From JAFLBI01 sp964616465 (lineage in GTDB: Bacteria; Bacteroidota; Bacteroidia; Chitinophagales; Chitinophagaceae), in contig CAZTTO010000004.1 in NCBI GenBank assembly GCA_964616465.1, forward strand, positions 62,001-126,000: DNA of 64,000 nt, read 5' to 3'. Under the pieces are notes generated by a model that saw only the letters and a list, made by a program, of their open reading frames with translations, was not told the DNA's origin and made no database searches. Positions 43,801-52,904 of this stretch are shown here, in pieces. The position numbers and the translations under genes are program-made. The number at the start of each line of letters is the position of its first letter. The stretch's first letter is position 1.

Positions 43801-45111
43801 ATGAAAGCCAAATCGCTGAAGAAAGATAAAGTCAACATCATTACACTGGGCTGTAGTAAGAATTTAGTGGATAGTGAAGTGTTGAGTGGCCAGTTAAAGG
43901 CCAATGAGATTGATGTGGTGCATGAAAACACCAAGCTAGACCATAACATTGTAGTTGTGAATACCTGTGGCTTTATTGATAAAGCCAAGGAGGAAAGCGT
44001 TCAAACGATCTTAGATCAGTTGGAATTAAAGAAGAAAGGTAAACTCGACAAAGTGTACGTCACAGGTTGTTTGAGTGAAAGATACAAAGGCGACTTAGCT
44101 GCAGAAATTCCTGAAGTAGATGCATGGTTCGGTACCATGGAATTGCCTCTAATTTTAAAACAATTCGAAGCCGATTATAAAGCTGAATTATTGGGTGAGC
44201 GTTTTTTAAGTACGCCCCAGCATTATGCATACATGAAAATCAGTGAAGGCTGTAACCGAACTTGCTCGTTTTGTGCCATTCCGCTTATGAGAGGAAAGCA
44301 TGTTAGCAGGCCTATTGAACAACTCGTTGATGAAGCCAAAAGATTAGTGGCTCAAGGTGTGCAGGAAATCATGCTCATTGCACAAGAGTTGACTTATTAC
44401 GGATTAGATATTTACAAAAAAAGAAGTCTTCCAGAACTATTGCATGCTCTGGCTGATATTCCGGGTTTACAATGGATTCGTTTGCATTATGCTTATCCCA
44501 GTAAGTTTCCCTTGGAAATTCTTGATGTCATACGTGAGCGCGATAATATTTGTAAGTACCTCGATATGCCTTTGCAGCATGCCAGTGATCGTATGTTGAA
44601 AGCCATGAAGCGTCAAATTACTCGTGCTGAAATGGATGAATTGATTCATACTATCCGCGAGCGTGTGCCAGGAATTTGTTTGCGAACTACCCTTATTGCT
44701 GGTTTTCCTGGTGAAACTGAAGAAGATGTAGCATCATTGAAACAGTTTTTACAAGAACATAGGTTTGATAGGGTTGGCATTTTTACCTATAGTCACGAAG
44801 AAAATACCTCTGCTTACGATTTGGTGGATGATGTTCCTGCTGAAGTAAAACAACAACGTGCACAGGAAATTATGGAAGTGCAACAGGAAATTAGCTACGA
44901 AAAGAATCAAGAGAAAATAGGAAAGACTTTTAAGGTGTTAATCGATAAGAAGGAAGCAGGAAGGTATTTGGGAAGAACTGAATTTGATTCGGTGGAAGTA
45001 GATAATGAAGTGGTGATTCATAGCGATAAGAAATTACAGATTGGTAGTTTCGTCCAAGTGAAAATTACCAAAGCTTATGATTACGATTTAGAAGGTGAAG
45101 TGGTGAAATAA
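43801..45111 (+). CDS. rimO: ribosomal protein uS12 methylthiotransferase
   Basis: A 436-residue radical-SAM enzyme that adds a methylthio group to an aspartate of ribosomal protein uS12. The N-terminal MTTase domain has cluster cysteines 18, 56 and 90. The radical-SAM motif CNRTCSFC gives Cys151, Cys155 and Cys158. A TRAM domain closes the protein (about 370-435). RimO rather than MiaB is indicated by the ITLGCSKNLVDSE start. bshC follows after nine bases. Confidence 0.95.
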   Translation: MKAKSLKKDKVNIITLGCSKNLVDSEVLSGQLKANEIDVVHENTKLDHNIVVVNTCGFIDKAKEESVQTILDQLELKKKGKLDKVYVTGCLSERYKGDLAAEIPEVDAWFGTMELPLILKQFEADYKAELLGERFLSTPQHYAYMKISEGCNRTCSFCAIPLMRGKHVSRPIEQLVDEAKRLVAQGVQEIMLIAQELTYYGLDIYKKRSLPELLHALADIPGLQWIRLHYAYPSKFPLEILDVIRERDNICKYLDMPLQHASDRMLKAMKRQITRAEMDELIHTIRERVPGICLRTTLIAGFPGETEEDVASLKQFLQEHRFDRVGIFTYSHEENTSAYDLVDDVPAEVKQQRAQEIMEVQQEISYEKNQEKIGKTFKVLIDKKEAGRYLGRTEFDSVEVDNEVVIHSDKKLQIGSFVQVKITKAYDYDLEGEVVK

Positions 45112-45120
45112 AAGCATGCC

Positions 45121-46722
45121 ATGAACAACGATTGCCAAAGGATTAGCTACGAACAAACAGGATATTTTTCTAAGCAAGTTATTGACTACTTGCATGGAGA
45201 TAAGTGGTTGAAACAGTTCTATGCATTTACGCCTAATAAAGATGGCATCGTATCAGCAATAGAAGAACGATCTAAAATTAAGGTTGATAGGACTTTATTG
45301 GTTGAGGTATTACTTAATCAAATGCAACAAGTAGGTATTGAACCTACAGCACTTCAAAGTCAACATTTAGCGCAATTAAAAAAGGAAAATACATTCACAA
45401 TTACCACTGCGCATCAGCCCAATCTTTTCACTGGTCCATTGTATGTGGTTTATAAAATTTTTCATGCAATAGCGCTCGCAGCTGAATTATCAAAGGACTT
45501 ACCTAATTATAATTTTGTCCCAGTTTATTACATGGGAAGCGAAGACGCCGATTTGGATGAGTTAGGTAATTGGACCATACAAGGTCATGCAAGAATTTGG
45601 AATACGCAACAAACTGGTGCTGTTGGAAGAATGTTGGTGGATGATTTATTATTGAAAGAGATTGCATCCATGAAAGGACAGCTTGCTGTATTAGAGCATG
45701 GTCAGCAACTCATAGATATTTTCATAGATTCTTATCAAAAGGGAAGAACCATTCAGGATGCAACCCTTGTTTTGATGCATCATTTGTTCAGTAGTTATGG
45801 ATTGTTGGTTTTGATACCAGATGATGCTCGATTGAAACAAACTTTCGTGCCTGTGGTCTTGCGCGAGTTGCAAGAACAGTTCTCTTCTTCGGCTTTGCAA
45901 CCAATTATAGATACTTTATCTTCTCGATATAAAGTACAGGTAACGGGAAGACCAATCAATCTTTTTTACTTGCATGAGCAGGTAAGGGAGCGAATTGAAT
46001 TTAATGGAACAACATACACAGCTGTTGATACAGGTAAGACTTGGTCGGCTTCAGAAATAACAGAAGAACTCAAAAATAATCCTGAAAGATTTAGTCCAAA
46101 CGTCATTTTAAGAGGGTTGTATCAAGAAACTATTTTGCCGAATATAGTCTTCATAGGAGGTGGTGCTGAATTATCCTACTGGATGGAGTTAAAACAGGTT
46201 TTTGCAACAGCCCATGTGTTTTATCCGATGTTGGTCTTGCGTAATTCTTTCCTGTGTATGGAAGAAAAAGATGTGCAATTACAGCATGCAATTGGACTGT
46301 CGAATGAAATGTTATTTACATCTGCACACCAGCAGGAATTATGGTGGGTAGAAAATAATACCAATCGTAATTGGAAAGTAGAAGAATTTGATCAAGAAAT
46401 GCAGAATTTGTTTAGTCAGTTACGGGAGAAGATAGGGGAGTTGGATCCTACTTTGGCTAAACATGTTGCAGCTTTGGCAAAGCAATCTGCCAATAAAATG
46501 CATCAGCTTTCTAAAAAAGTTTTGCGTTCAGAGAAAAGAAGTATGACCGATTCTTTGCAAAAGCTAGCCGCATTAAGAGCGAGGTTATTTCCTGGCCAAT
46601 CGTTACAAGAGCGTAAAGAAAACGCCTCTTATTTTTTGGCGAAATATGGTCTTGATTGGATGAAGCAAATACATAGTTCATCCTTGGGATTGGAACAAGA
46701 GTTCACCATCGTACAACTGTAA
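45121..46722 (+). CDS. bshC: bacillithiol biosynthesis cysteine-adding enzyme BshC
   Basis: A 533-residue enzyme proposed to join cysteine to glucosaminyl-malate, the last step of bacillithiol synthesis. Typical segments are TTAHQPNLFTGPLYVVYKI (about residues 97-115), YYMGSEDADLDEL and the C-terminal coiled-coil region (about 435-500). BshA and BshB are not in the window. It follows rimO closely and converges on purE, with five bases between the stops. Confidence 0.92.
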   Translation: MNNDCQRISYEQTGYFSKQVIDYLHGDKWLKQFYAFTPNKDGIVSAIEERSKIKVDRTLLVEVLLNQMQQVGIEPTALQSQHLAQLKKENTFTITTAHQPNLFTGPLYVVYKIFHAIALAAELSKDLPNYNFVPVYYMGSEDADLDELGNWTIQGHARIWNTQQTGAVGRMLVDDLLLKEIASMKGQLAVLEHGQQLIDIFIDSYQKGRTIQDATLVLMHHLFSSYGLLVLIPDDARLKQTFVPVVLRELQEQFSSSALQPIIDTLSSRYKVQVTGRPINLFYLHEQVRERIEFNGTTYTAVDTGKTWSASEITEELKNNPERFSPNVILRGLYQETILPNIVFIGGGAELSYWMELKQVFATAHVFYPMLVLRNSFLCMEEKDVQLQHAIGLSNEMLFTSAHQQELWWVENNTNRNWKVEEFDQEMQNLFSQLREKIGELDPTLAKHVAALAKQSANKMHQLSKKVLRSEKRSMTDSLQKLAALRARLFPGQSLQERKENASYFLAKYGLDWMKQIHSSSLGLEQEFTIVQL

Positions 46723-46727
46723 GCTAA

Positions 46728-47249
46728 TTAAGCATCAAATCCATTTGGCCAACCACTCTCACGCACTTGGCCTACTTTATTAAGTACTTGTTGTTCAAGC
46801 TTTGATTTGTAAGCTGCTACTTTATTGTAAATACTTTGATTTGCTGCACCTAAGATAGAGGCTGCTAAAATACCGGCATTCTTCGCTCCATTCAATGCAA
46901 CTGTTGCAACGGGTATACCATTGGGCATTTGTAAAATGGAAAGAATAGAATCCCAGCCATCTATACTATTAGAAGATTTAATTGGAACACCAATTACTGG
47001 TAAAGCTGTTATTGATGCAACCATGCCCGGTAAATGCGCGGCACCGCCAGCACCAGCAATAATTACCTGTAATCCTCTTTGCTGTGCTTTAGAAGCATAT
47101 TCCATTAAACGTTGTGGCGTTCTATGCGCGGAAACAATGGTAAGTTCAAATGGGATGTCGAGTTCTTGTAAGAATTGAGCAGCTTCTTGCATAATAGGCA
47201 AATCGCTATCGCTGCCCATGATAATTCCAACTTTTGCGGCTGTTTGCAT
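46728..47249 (-). CDS. purE: N5-carboxyaminoimidazole ribonucleotide mutase
   Basis: A 173-residue class I PurE that converts N5-CAIR to CAIR in purine synthesis. The substrate-binding motif GSDSDLPIM is at residues 12-20, SAHRTP with catalytic His42 at 40-45, and the glycine-rich AGAGGAAHLPG segment near 67-77. purK is not adjacent. It follows pdxJ on the same strand after a 29-base gap, so the two may be co-transcribed. Confidence 0.96.
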   Translation of the reverse strand: MQTAAKVGIIMGSDSDLPIMQEAAQFLQELDIPFELTIVSAHRTPQRLMEYASKAQQRGLQVIIAGAGGAAHLPGMVASITALPVIGVPIKSSNSIDGWDSILSILQMPNGIPVATVALNGAKNAGILAASILGAANQSIYNKVAAYKSKLEQQVLNKVGQVRESGWPNGFDA

Positions 47250-47278
47250 GCTGCAAATTACATAATTTAATGCAGAAG

Positions 47279-48004
47279 CTACTTGTTGCTGATAGCTCTT
47301 CTATAAATCTGTATGGTATTTTCAAATCCCCAATATAATGCATCACAAACCAGTGCATGTCCAATACTTACTTCATCAATCCAGGGAATGTGTCGAATTA
47401 AATAACCCAAATTTTTTGAATCTAAATCATGCCCAGCATTTAATCCCATGCCTTTTTCTCGAGCTATTTCGGCAGCTTCTACATAGGGTGCAATGGCAGC
47501 TGTATGATGCCCTTCTTCATACATTTTTGCATACTGTTCGGTATAGAGTTCAATTCTATCAGTTCCGGTTCTTGCAGCAGCAATAACCATTTCAGGTATG
47601 GGGTCAACGAATATGGAAACGCGGATACCCGCTTTTTTGAAAACAGCAATGATTTCTTTCAAATAGTCCTGATGTGCTATGGTATTCCAACCGTGGTTGC
47701 TGGTTAATTGTCCGAGTGCATCTGGAACCAAGGTTACTTGATGAGGCACTACTTCCAATACTAAGTCTACGAATTTTTGTTCGGTTGGATTGCCTTCTAT
47801 ATTGAATTCGGTGGTGATAAGTGGGCGAATTGCTCTAACATCTGCATAGCGAATATGCCTTTCATCGGGTCGAGGGTGTACAGTAATTCCCTCCGCACCA
47901 AAACGTTCTGCATCTTGTGCAACCTGAATAAGGTTGGGGTTATTTCCACCACGACTGTTACGAATGGTGGCAAACTTGTTGATGTTGACAGATAATTTAG
48001 TCAT
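47279..48004 (-). CDS. pdxJ: pyridoxine 5'-phosphate synthase
   Basis: A 241-residue TIM-barrel enzyme that condenses 1-deoxyxylulose 5-phosphate with 3-amino-2-oxopropyl phosphate to form pyridoxine 5'-phosphate. Characteristic segments are LSVNINKFATIRNSRGG (residues 3-19), the phosphate-binding GITVHPRPDERHI (38-50) and GLNAGHDLD near 192-200. Its -7 box is only four bases from the ATG, suggesting a leaderless mRNA. purE follows on the same strand. Confidence 0.96.
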   Translation of the reverse strand: MTKLSVNINKFATIRNSRGGNNPNLIQVAQDAERFGAEGITVHPRPDERHIRYADVRAIRPLITTEFNIEGNPTEQKFVDLVLEVVPHQVTLVPDALGQLTSNHGWNTIAHQDYLKEIIAVFKKAGIRVSIFVDPIPEMVIAAARTGTDRIELYTEQYAKMYEEGHHTAAIAPYVEAAEIAREKGMGLNAGHDLDSKNLGYLIRHIPWIDEVSIGHALVCDALYWGFENTIQIYRRAISNK

Positions 48005-48008
48005 TCTG

Positions 48009-48042
48009 CAAAATTAAGGAAAGCTCTTTGCTATAACCCAAA
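48009..48042 (-). promoter_or_regulatory. promoter of pdxJ
   Basis: On the minus strand TTTG (48039-48042) and TAATTTTG (48009-48016) are separated by 22 bases. The -7 box ends four bases before the pdxJ ATG, so transcription should begin at or next to the start codon. Confidence 0.6.
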
Positions 48043-48051
48043 CGTTCAATT

Positions 48052-49506
48052 TCAGTCACCTACAAATTCTAAAACCTTCGTCGTTCTATCATTATTCCAC
48101 GGATCCTTTGCGGATGTGGTGTAAATGACTTGAAATCGTTTATCCTTTTCGAGAGGCTCCCACTCACATAATCCTTCCACCACTGCAAACCAATCATCCC
48201 AAATTAGGATGTCCCCTTTTTGGAATTCATTCAATTCAAATGCACCTCTAATTCTTCTATGCTGATTGGTATTCCACCAATCGTGTTCTAATAAGACACT
48301 TAGATAAGATGCTTCATAGTAAAACCTTCTTTGGGTGTAATCGGGTTTATTCTTTTTTAACCAAACTGGAATAGAAGTTTGTGCTTGCTGATCGGCTCGA
48401 AGCATAAAATCTCGCTTCCAAGCATAGGCATAGATGTGTCCAGTAAAAGGATATATAACAATAGCTGCGAACAAAATGTACAGACACCATTGCCTGATGT
48501 TCGATTGATCAATCCATTCAAGCAGGAATTGCATTTGTTGAAGTAGTACAACAGCCAAAAGAGGTGCAATTCCAACCATCACACGTAACATGCCAAAAGA
48601 ATTAAAAATACCTAGCGCCCAAAATGCGGTATGAGCAAAAAAGTATAAAAATGCTGTCCCCCAAATGAGCCAAACAAAGCTGCTTTCTTGCTTGCTATGC
48701 TCTCTGAGTATCAACTTCCAAACTTGCACGACCAGCAGTAAGAGTCCGCAGTAGAACATCATTGCAAGCGGACTGCCCACAATTTCAGGTAAGCGTTCTA
48801 TAAAATGCAACCAAGTTCCTTTTCCATAGGCGCTGTCCCAAGTAGCGTAGCTCATTTTTGTAAAGACCCACGAAACATCACCATGTACCCAACTTCCTGC
48901 AATTCCGTAAGCAATATGTCCAACAAGTAACAATGGCAATAATCGGTATTGTTTTGCCCATAAGAGATACAGCATCGCCCATCCCAAAACCAGTAAGCCT
49001 TCTGAGCGAATAAAGGGAAGAAATGACAGCAATAGTATGGCTGTTTTCCATTTCTCTTTCAACAAAAAATAAAGCGCAGAACTTAGCCAAGCTGCAAACA
49101 TTGGTTCGGTTAGTCCACTTAATGTGAGCGAATTAAACATAGGCATGCTGCACAATAGTAAAGGCGCCATCCATGCAGTAGAAATTTTTGCGTGCTGAGC
49201 AATTTGATAAGTTCTCCAAATAGAAAGGGTAGACCAGCCAATATTCATGAGCTTAACCCCAATAAAGCCAATTTGTGCAAACGGAAACGCTAATAAAACG
49301 TATAAAGGTTTTGCCCAATGATCAAAAAAATGAGCAGGGTATTGCCCTGCATATTTAGCAAATAAAAAGTGATACACGCTATCGCCTTCATCTCCTGTAC
49401 CATTTGCAAAAAGCATAATTATGCACATGGTGCACGCATAAAGCAGCAGTAAGAGTTGCATCTTCTGTTGTTCTGAACTTAATAACAAAAAATTAGTCAT
49501 TCTCAT
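48052..49506 (-). CDS. GT-C-like polytopic membrane protein
   Basis: A 484-residue protein with about ten transmembrane helices and a soluble C-terminal tail of about 90 residues. The first periplasmic loop has acidic residues in GTGDEGDSVYHFLFAKYA, followed by HFFDHWAKPLY, a layout like GT-C glycosyltransferases that use lipid-linked sugars. The family is not certain and no specific substrate can be named. I start at ATG 49506. An upstream TTG at 49551 would add a cysteine-rich segment without support. A -7-like TATCTTGT is just upstream of the chosen start. Confidence 0.7.
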   Translation of the reverse strand: MRMTNFLLLSSEQQKMQLLLLLYACTMCIIMLFANGTGDEGDSVYHFLFAKYAGQYPAHFFDHWAKPLYVLLAFPFAQIGFIGVKLMNIGWSTLSIWRTYQIAQHAKISTAWMAPLLLCSMPMFNSLTLSGLTEPMFAAWLSSALYFLLKEKWKTAILLLSFLPFIRSEGLLVLGWAMLYLLWAKQYRLLPLLLVGHIAYGIAGSWVHGDVSWVFTKMSYATWDSAYGKGTWLHFIERLPEIVGSPLAMMFYCGLLLLVVQVWKLILREHSKQESSFVWLIWGTAFLYFFAHTAFWALGIFNSFGMLRVMVGIAPLLAVVLLQQMQFLLEWIDQSNIRQWCLYILFAAIVIYPFTGHIYAYAWKRDFMLRADQQAQTSIPVWLKKNKPDYTQRRFYYEASYLSVLLEHDWWNTNQHRRIRGAFELNEFQKGDILIWDDWFAVVEGLCEWEPLEKDKRFQVIYTTSAKDPWNNDRTTKVLEFVGD

Positions 49507-49577
49507 GCAGCTACAAGATAACAATTGCGTGCTTTGCTTGTTACAACTCAAGTATCTTTATTCTGAAATTGAACAGT

Positions 49578-51422
49578 ATGGCATACAGTAGTTTAGAAGC
49601 ATGTTTATTGGATTTGGAGAAGCATGGACATTTAGTTAGAATTAAGGAAGAAGTGGACCCTCATCTTGAAATGGCTGCTATTCATATGCGCGTTTATGAA
49701 GCAGGTGGACCGGCACTTTTATTTGAGCGGGTGAAAGGAAGTCGTTTTAGAGCTGCTTCAAATTTGTTTGGGTCGGTAGATAGAAGCAAGTTCATGTTTC
49801 GTGATACGTTTACATTGGTGCAGCAGTTAATTGACCTAAAAGGCGACCCAATACGTGCGTTGAAAAAACCTTGGCAGTACATCAATACTGGATTAGCAGC
49901 AGCGAAAGCGCTTCCTCTTAAAAACCCTTTTTCTAAGCCTGTTATGTACGAGCAAATCAAGATTTCAGATTTGCCTTTAATTCAACACTGGCCAATGGAT
50001 GGAGGGGCTTTTGTTACTCTTCCTCAAGTGTACACTGAAGATATAGATCAGCCTGGGATTATGAAGTCGAACCTCGGCATGTATCGTATTCAACTTTCAG
50101 GGAACGATTATAAGATGGATGAAGAAATTGGTTTGCACTATCAATTACATAGAGGTATTGGTGTGCACCAAACCAAGGCCAACAAGAAAGGGCAACCTTT
50201 GAAAGTGAGTTGCTTTGTTGGCGGCCCCCCTTCTCATACTTTGAGTGCGGTTATGCCACTGCCGGAGGGAATGAGTGAAATGACATTTGCGGGGGTGTTG
50301 GGAGGAAGACGATTTAGATATGCTTACGACGATCAAGGTCAGTGTGTAAGCACCGACGCTGATTTTGTGATTACTGGATTGGTTTACCCAGAAGAAAACA
50401 AACCCGAAGGGCCATTCGGCGACCACTTGGGTTATTATAGTCTCACGCATCCTTTTCCTTTAATGCGAGTACAACGTGTGTATGCTAGAAAAAATGCAAT
50501 TTGGCCATTCACTGTGGTTGGTCGTCCACCGCAGGAGGATACTAGTTTTGGTGCGTTGATACATGAACTAACCGGGGCAGCTATTCCACAAGAAATTCCG
50601 GGTGTAAAAGAAGTGCATGCAGTAGATGCTGCTGGAGTGCATCCATTGTTGTTAGCTATTGGCAGTGAACGTTATACTCCTTATTTGCCTACACAACAAC
50701 CAGCAGAACTACTAACAATAGCCAACCATATTTTAGGAACTGGTCAATTAAGTTTGGCGAAGTTCTTATTTATAACAGCAGATCCAACTAATCAACTGTC
50801 TACACATCATGTTGATGAATTCATGGAGTATCTTTTGGAAAGAATTGATTTAACACGTGATCTCCATTTCCATACACAAACTACCATTGATACACTCGAT
50901 TACAGCGGTACGGGATTGAATTCGGGAAGTAAAGTAGTGTTGGCTGCATTTGGAGAAAAGAAGAGAGAGCTTTGTCACGAAGTGCCGAATGAACTTAAAG
51001 AACTCAAGAATTTTCAGAATCCTCAATTGTGTATGCCTGGCGTGGTTGTGTTACAAACTGCAAGATTCAGCAACTATGCAACAGCTCAAGCTGAAATGCA
51101 ACAATTGGATGAGCAGTTAAATACTCAGATTGCATCACTTACAGGAGTAGCTATTATTGTAGTTGCTGATGATGCTGAATTTGTAGCTGCTACAATGAAT
51201 AATTACTTATGGGTGACTTATACACGTTGCAATCCATCGCATGATATGTATGGCATTGCCAGCTTTCAGGAAAACAAGCATTGGGGCTGTAAAGGTCCAT
51301 TGGTAATTGATGCCAGAATTAAAAAGCACCATGCTCCACCCGTTGAAAAAGACCCAGCCGTTGAAAAGAAAATTGATCGTTTGTTTAATAAAGGAGGAAG
51401 CTTATACGGAGTATTGGGTTAA
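49578..51422 (+). CDS. UbiD-family decarboxylase
   Basis: A 614-residue prenylated-FMN decarboxylase. Recognisable parts are the N-terminal LLFERVKG segment, KSNLGMYRIQL with the flavin-binding region, the PPEGPFGDH-type segment PEGPFGDHLGYY with the catalytic Glu, and the C-terminal VTYTRCNPSHDMYG. The length fits Bacteroidota forms linked to menaquinone synthesis, but substrate choice in this family cannot be read from the sequence. UbiX, which makes the cofactor, is not nearby. I use ATG 49578 rather than TTG 49569. Its stop shares TTAA with the convergent gene. Confidence 0.88.
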   Translation: MAYSSLEACLLDLEKHGHLVRIKEEVDPHLEMAAIHMRVYEAGGPALLFERVKGSRFRAASNLFGSVDRSKFMFRDTFTLVQQLIDLKGDPIRALKKPWQYINTGLAAAKALPLKNPFSKPVMYEQIKISDLPLIQHWPMDGGAFVTLPQVYTEDIDQPGIMKSNLGMYRIQLSGNDYKMDEEIGLHYQLHRGIGVHQTKANKKGQPLKVSCFVGGPPSHTLSAVMPLPEGMSEMTFAGVLGGRRFRYAYDDQGQCVSTDADFVITGLVYPEENKPEGPFGDHLGYYSLTHPFPLMRVQRVYARKNAIWPFTVVGRPPQEDTSFGALIHELTGAAIPQEIPGVKEVHAVDAAGVHPLLLAIGSERYTPYLPTQQPAELLTIANHILGTGQLSLAKFLFITADPTNQLSTHHVDEFMEYLLERIDLTRDLHFHTQTTIDTLDYSGTGLNSGSKVVLAAFGEKKRELCHEVPNELKELKNFQNPQLCMPGVVVLQTARFSNYATAQAEMQQLDEQLNTQIASLTGVAIIVVADDAEFVAATMNNYLWVTYTRCNPSHDMYGIASFQENKHWGCKGPLVIDARIKKHHAPPVEKDPAVEKKIDRLFNKGGSLYGVLG

Positions 51423-52213
51423 GAAATCTCTCTCCAAGTGTGGTCAGCTAACAGTTGCACACTGGCGATAAAATTTTTGTAAGGCCCACCTCCGCCACCA
51501 AATTCCGAAGGACTAACCAAAGAAAGAATATGACTGCCATCTCTTTTTTCATAGAGGTAGTAAGTTTGTCCAATTTGAGGTTTAAAGTTCAGTTTAGCTT
51601 CATAAATCATGAGGCTTAGCTCTTTTCGCTTTCTAATTTCTTGCGCTTGTTTGGCCAACAATTCAATCTGCTCTTTAATTTGGTTCAGTTGCATATTGGT
51701 TTGGTCTTCCATGGCACTAAGAGCCTTGTGTTTAATAACACCTTCTTTGGTTGGACGAATTGCAACACTCCCTACTGAAGAAGCATAAGGTAAAACGCTG
51801 AGTTGCTTGTGGTAGACCTCTGTATTTACGAAGGAATTGCCATCTTCTAATTTCCCTTTTTGTGAAACACGCATGAATCCATTTGGAAGTATTTCATGTT
51901 GTACAGTTAAGACCAAATCATCGTTTTTGAACCATTCAACTACTAAAGTTGAAGCATTCGGAATTTCACAACGTTTAGTATCTGCCCAGTCTTGCTCATC
52001 AATTGGTTGAAGTTCTCCATTTGGTCGAACTGTATATTGACTATAAAATGCTTCATTTTCAAGAGAAACCCAGTTAATGCTGCACTGAAGGGCATGACCT
52101 TGTTCAACTGTTTCAATTTTATAATTTCCGCTCTTAGGCGCCAGTCCTTTTTCAAAAACGCATTTTTCAGGAAACAACTGCCAGCTGGCTAAAAAGTGAT
52201 ATGCTTGTACCAT
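51419..52213 (-). CDS. DUF2452 protein with N-terminal beta domain
   Basis: A 264-residue soluble protein in two parts. The N-terminal half (about residues 1-155) is beta-rich, resembling a lipocalin- or THAP4-like ligand-binding barrel. The C-terminal half (about 160-262) is a DUF2452 domain with a helical stretch LNQIKEQIELLAKQAQEI and the segment IGQTYYLYEKRDG. DUF2452 has no assigned function. The likely architecture is a fusion of two modules. There is no signal peptide. It converges on the UbiD gene. Confidence 0.75.
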   Translation of the reverse strand: MVQAYHFLASWQLFPEKCVFEKGLAPKSGNYKIETVEQGHALQCSINWVSLENEAFYSQYTVRPNGELQPIDEQDWADTKRCEIPNASTLVVEWFKNDDLVLTVQHEILPNGFMRVSQKGKLEDGNSFVNTEVYHKQLSVLPYASSVGSVAIRPTKEGVIKHKALSAMEDQTNMQLNQIKEQIELLAKQAQEIRKRKELSLMIYEAKLNFKPQIGQTYYLYEKRDGSHILSLVSPSEFGGGGGPYKNFIASVQLLADHTWREIS

Positions 52214-52250
52214 GGTTCTTTACAACAATGCCAAAGTAGCTTTGTTGCGC

Positions 52251-52283
52251 AAAAAAACAAAAAAGCCGCCAAAGGCAGCTTTT
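52251..52283 (-). terminator. terminator of the DUF2911 gene
   Basis: On the minus strand AAAAGCTGCC pairs with GGCGGCTTTT (one mismatch) around TTT, followed by T-rich sequence. It starts 26 bases after the DUF2911 stop. Confidence 0.82.
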
Positions 52284-52308
52284 AGAAAAGAAATTTGAAC
52301 GGATACTT

Positions 52309-52833
52309 TTATTGAACTGAGAAAGAAAAGGTGTAATCGCCCCAGTTCACATCAACTTTTCCATTGTTGTTCGCATTGAGTTGCAACTTTTCAGAAAAAG
52401 TTCCTTTGCTTCCCTTCACTTGCACACGAAGCACATCTTCAGCTTCTTTGTAATCATAAGCGCCCCATTGTCCAGTATTACTGCTGAAAATGACTGTCCA
52501 GTTATCCTTACCATCCCAAATAGTGAAAAGGGCATATTTCCCTGCTTTAAGTGCTTTTCCTTCTACTTTAACATCTTTAGAAAATTCTATTACAGTAGCT
52601 TCATTGGCACCTGTTCTCCACACTTTACCGGCCTTAGGTTCTAGGTTATCGCCAATGGTTCTTCCTTTAACAGAAGGTTGACCATATTGAATTTGAACTT
52701 GAGTACCATTGCTAAGTGTAGCTTGAGAGGTAGTAGGAGGGCTAGGTCTTTTGCTTTTATCTTGTTGACTAAAAGCATTCAATGAAATCATGGATAATAA
52801 TAGTACACAACCCAGTTGGAATATTTTTTTCAT
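52309..52833 (-). CDS. exported DUF2911-domain protein
   Basis: A 174-residue secreted protein. The start is placed at ATG 52833, where MKKIFQLG begins a clear signal peptide (to about residue 22, NAFSQ). A longer frame from 52878 adds 15 unsupported residues. The mature part is one DUF2911 domain with SQATLSNGTQVQIQYGQPSVKGR, VWRTGANEAT and the C-terminal VNWGDYTFSFSV strand. The function of the domain is unknown. Such proteins are common in the Bacteroidota periplasm. It is transcribed alone with its own terminator. Confidence 0.87.
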   Translation of the reverse strand: MKKIFQLGCVLLLSMISLNAFSQQDKSKRPSPPTTSQATLSNGTQVQIQYGQPSVKGRTIGDNLEPKAGKVWRTGANEATVIEFSKDVKVEGKALKAGKYALFTIWDGKDNWTVIFSSNTGQWGAYDYKEAEDVLRVQVKGSKGTFSEKLQLNANNNGKVDVNWGDYTFSFSVQ

Positions 52834-52904
52834 ATAAATCAGTTTTAGGCAAAATAGGAATAATCCACCATGTTCCATAATTTGCTTGACAAACGGTGTA
52901 TGTT

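Noticed and set aside
49507..49551. Upstream TTG start for the GT-C-like membrane protein
   Set aside because: It would add an implausible cysteine-rich segment; a -7-like box precedes the ATG at 49506.
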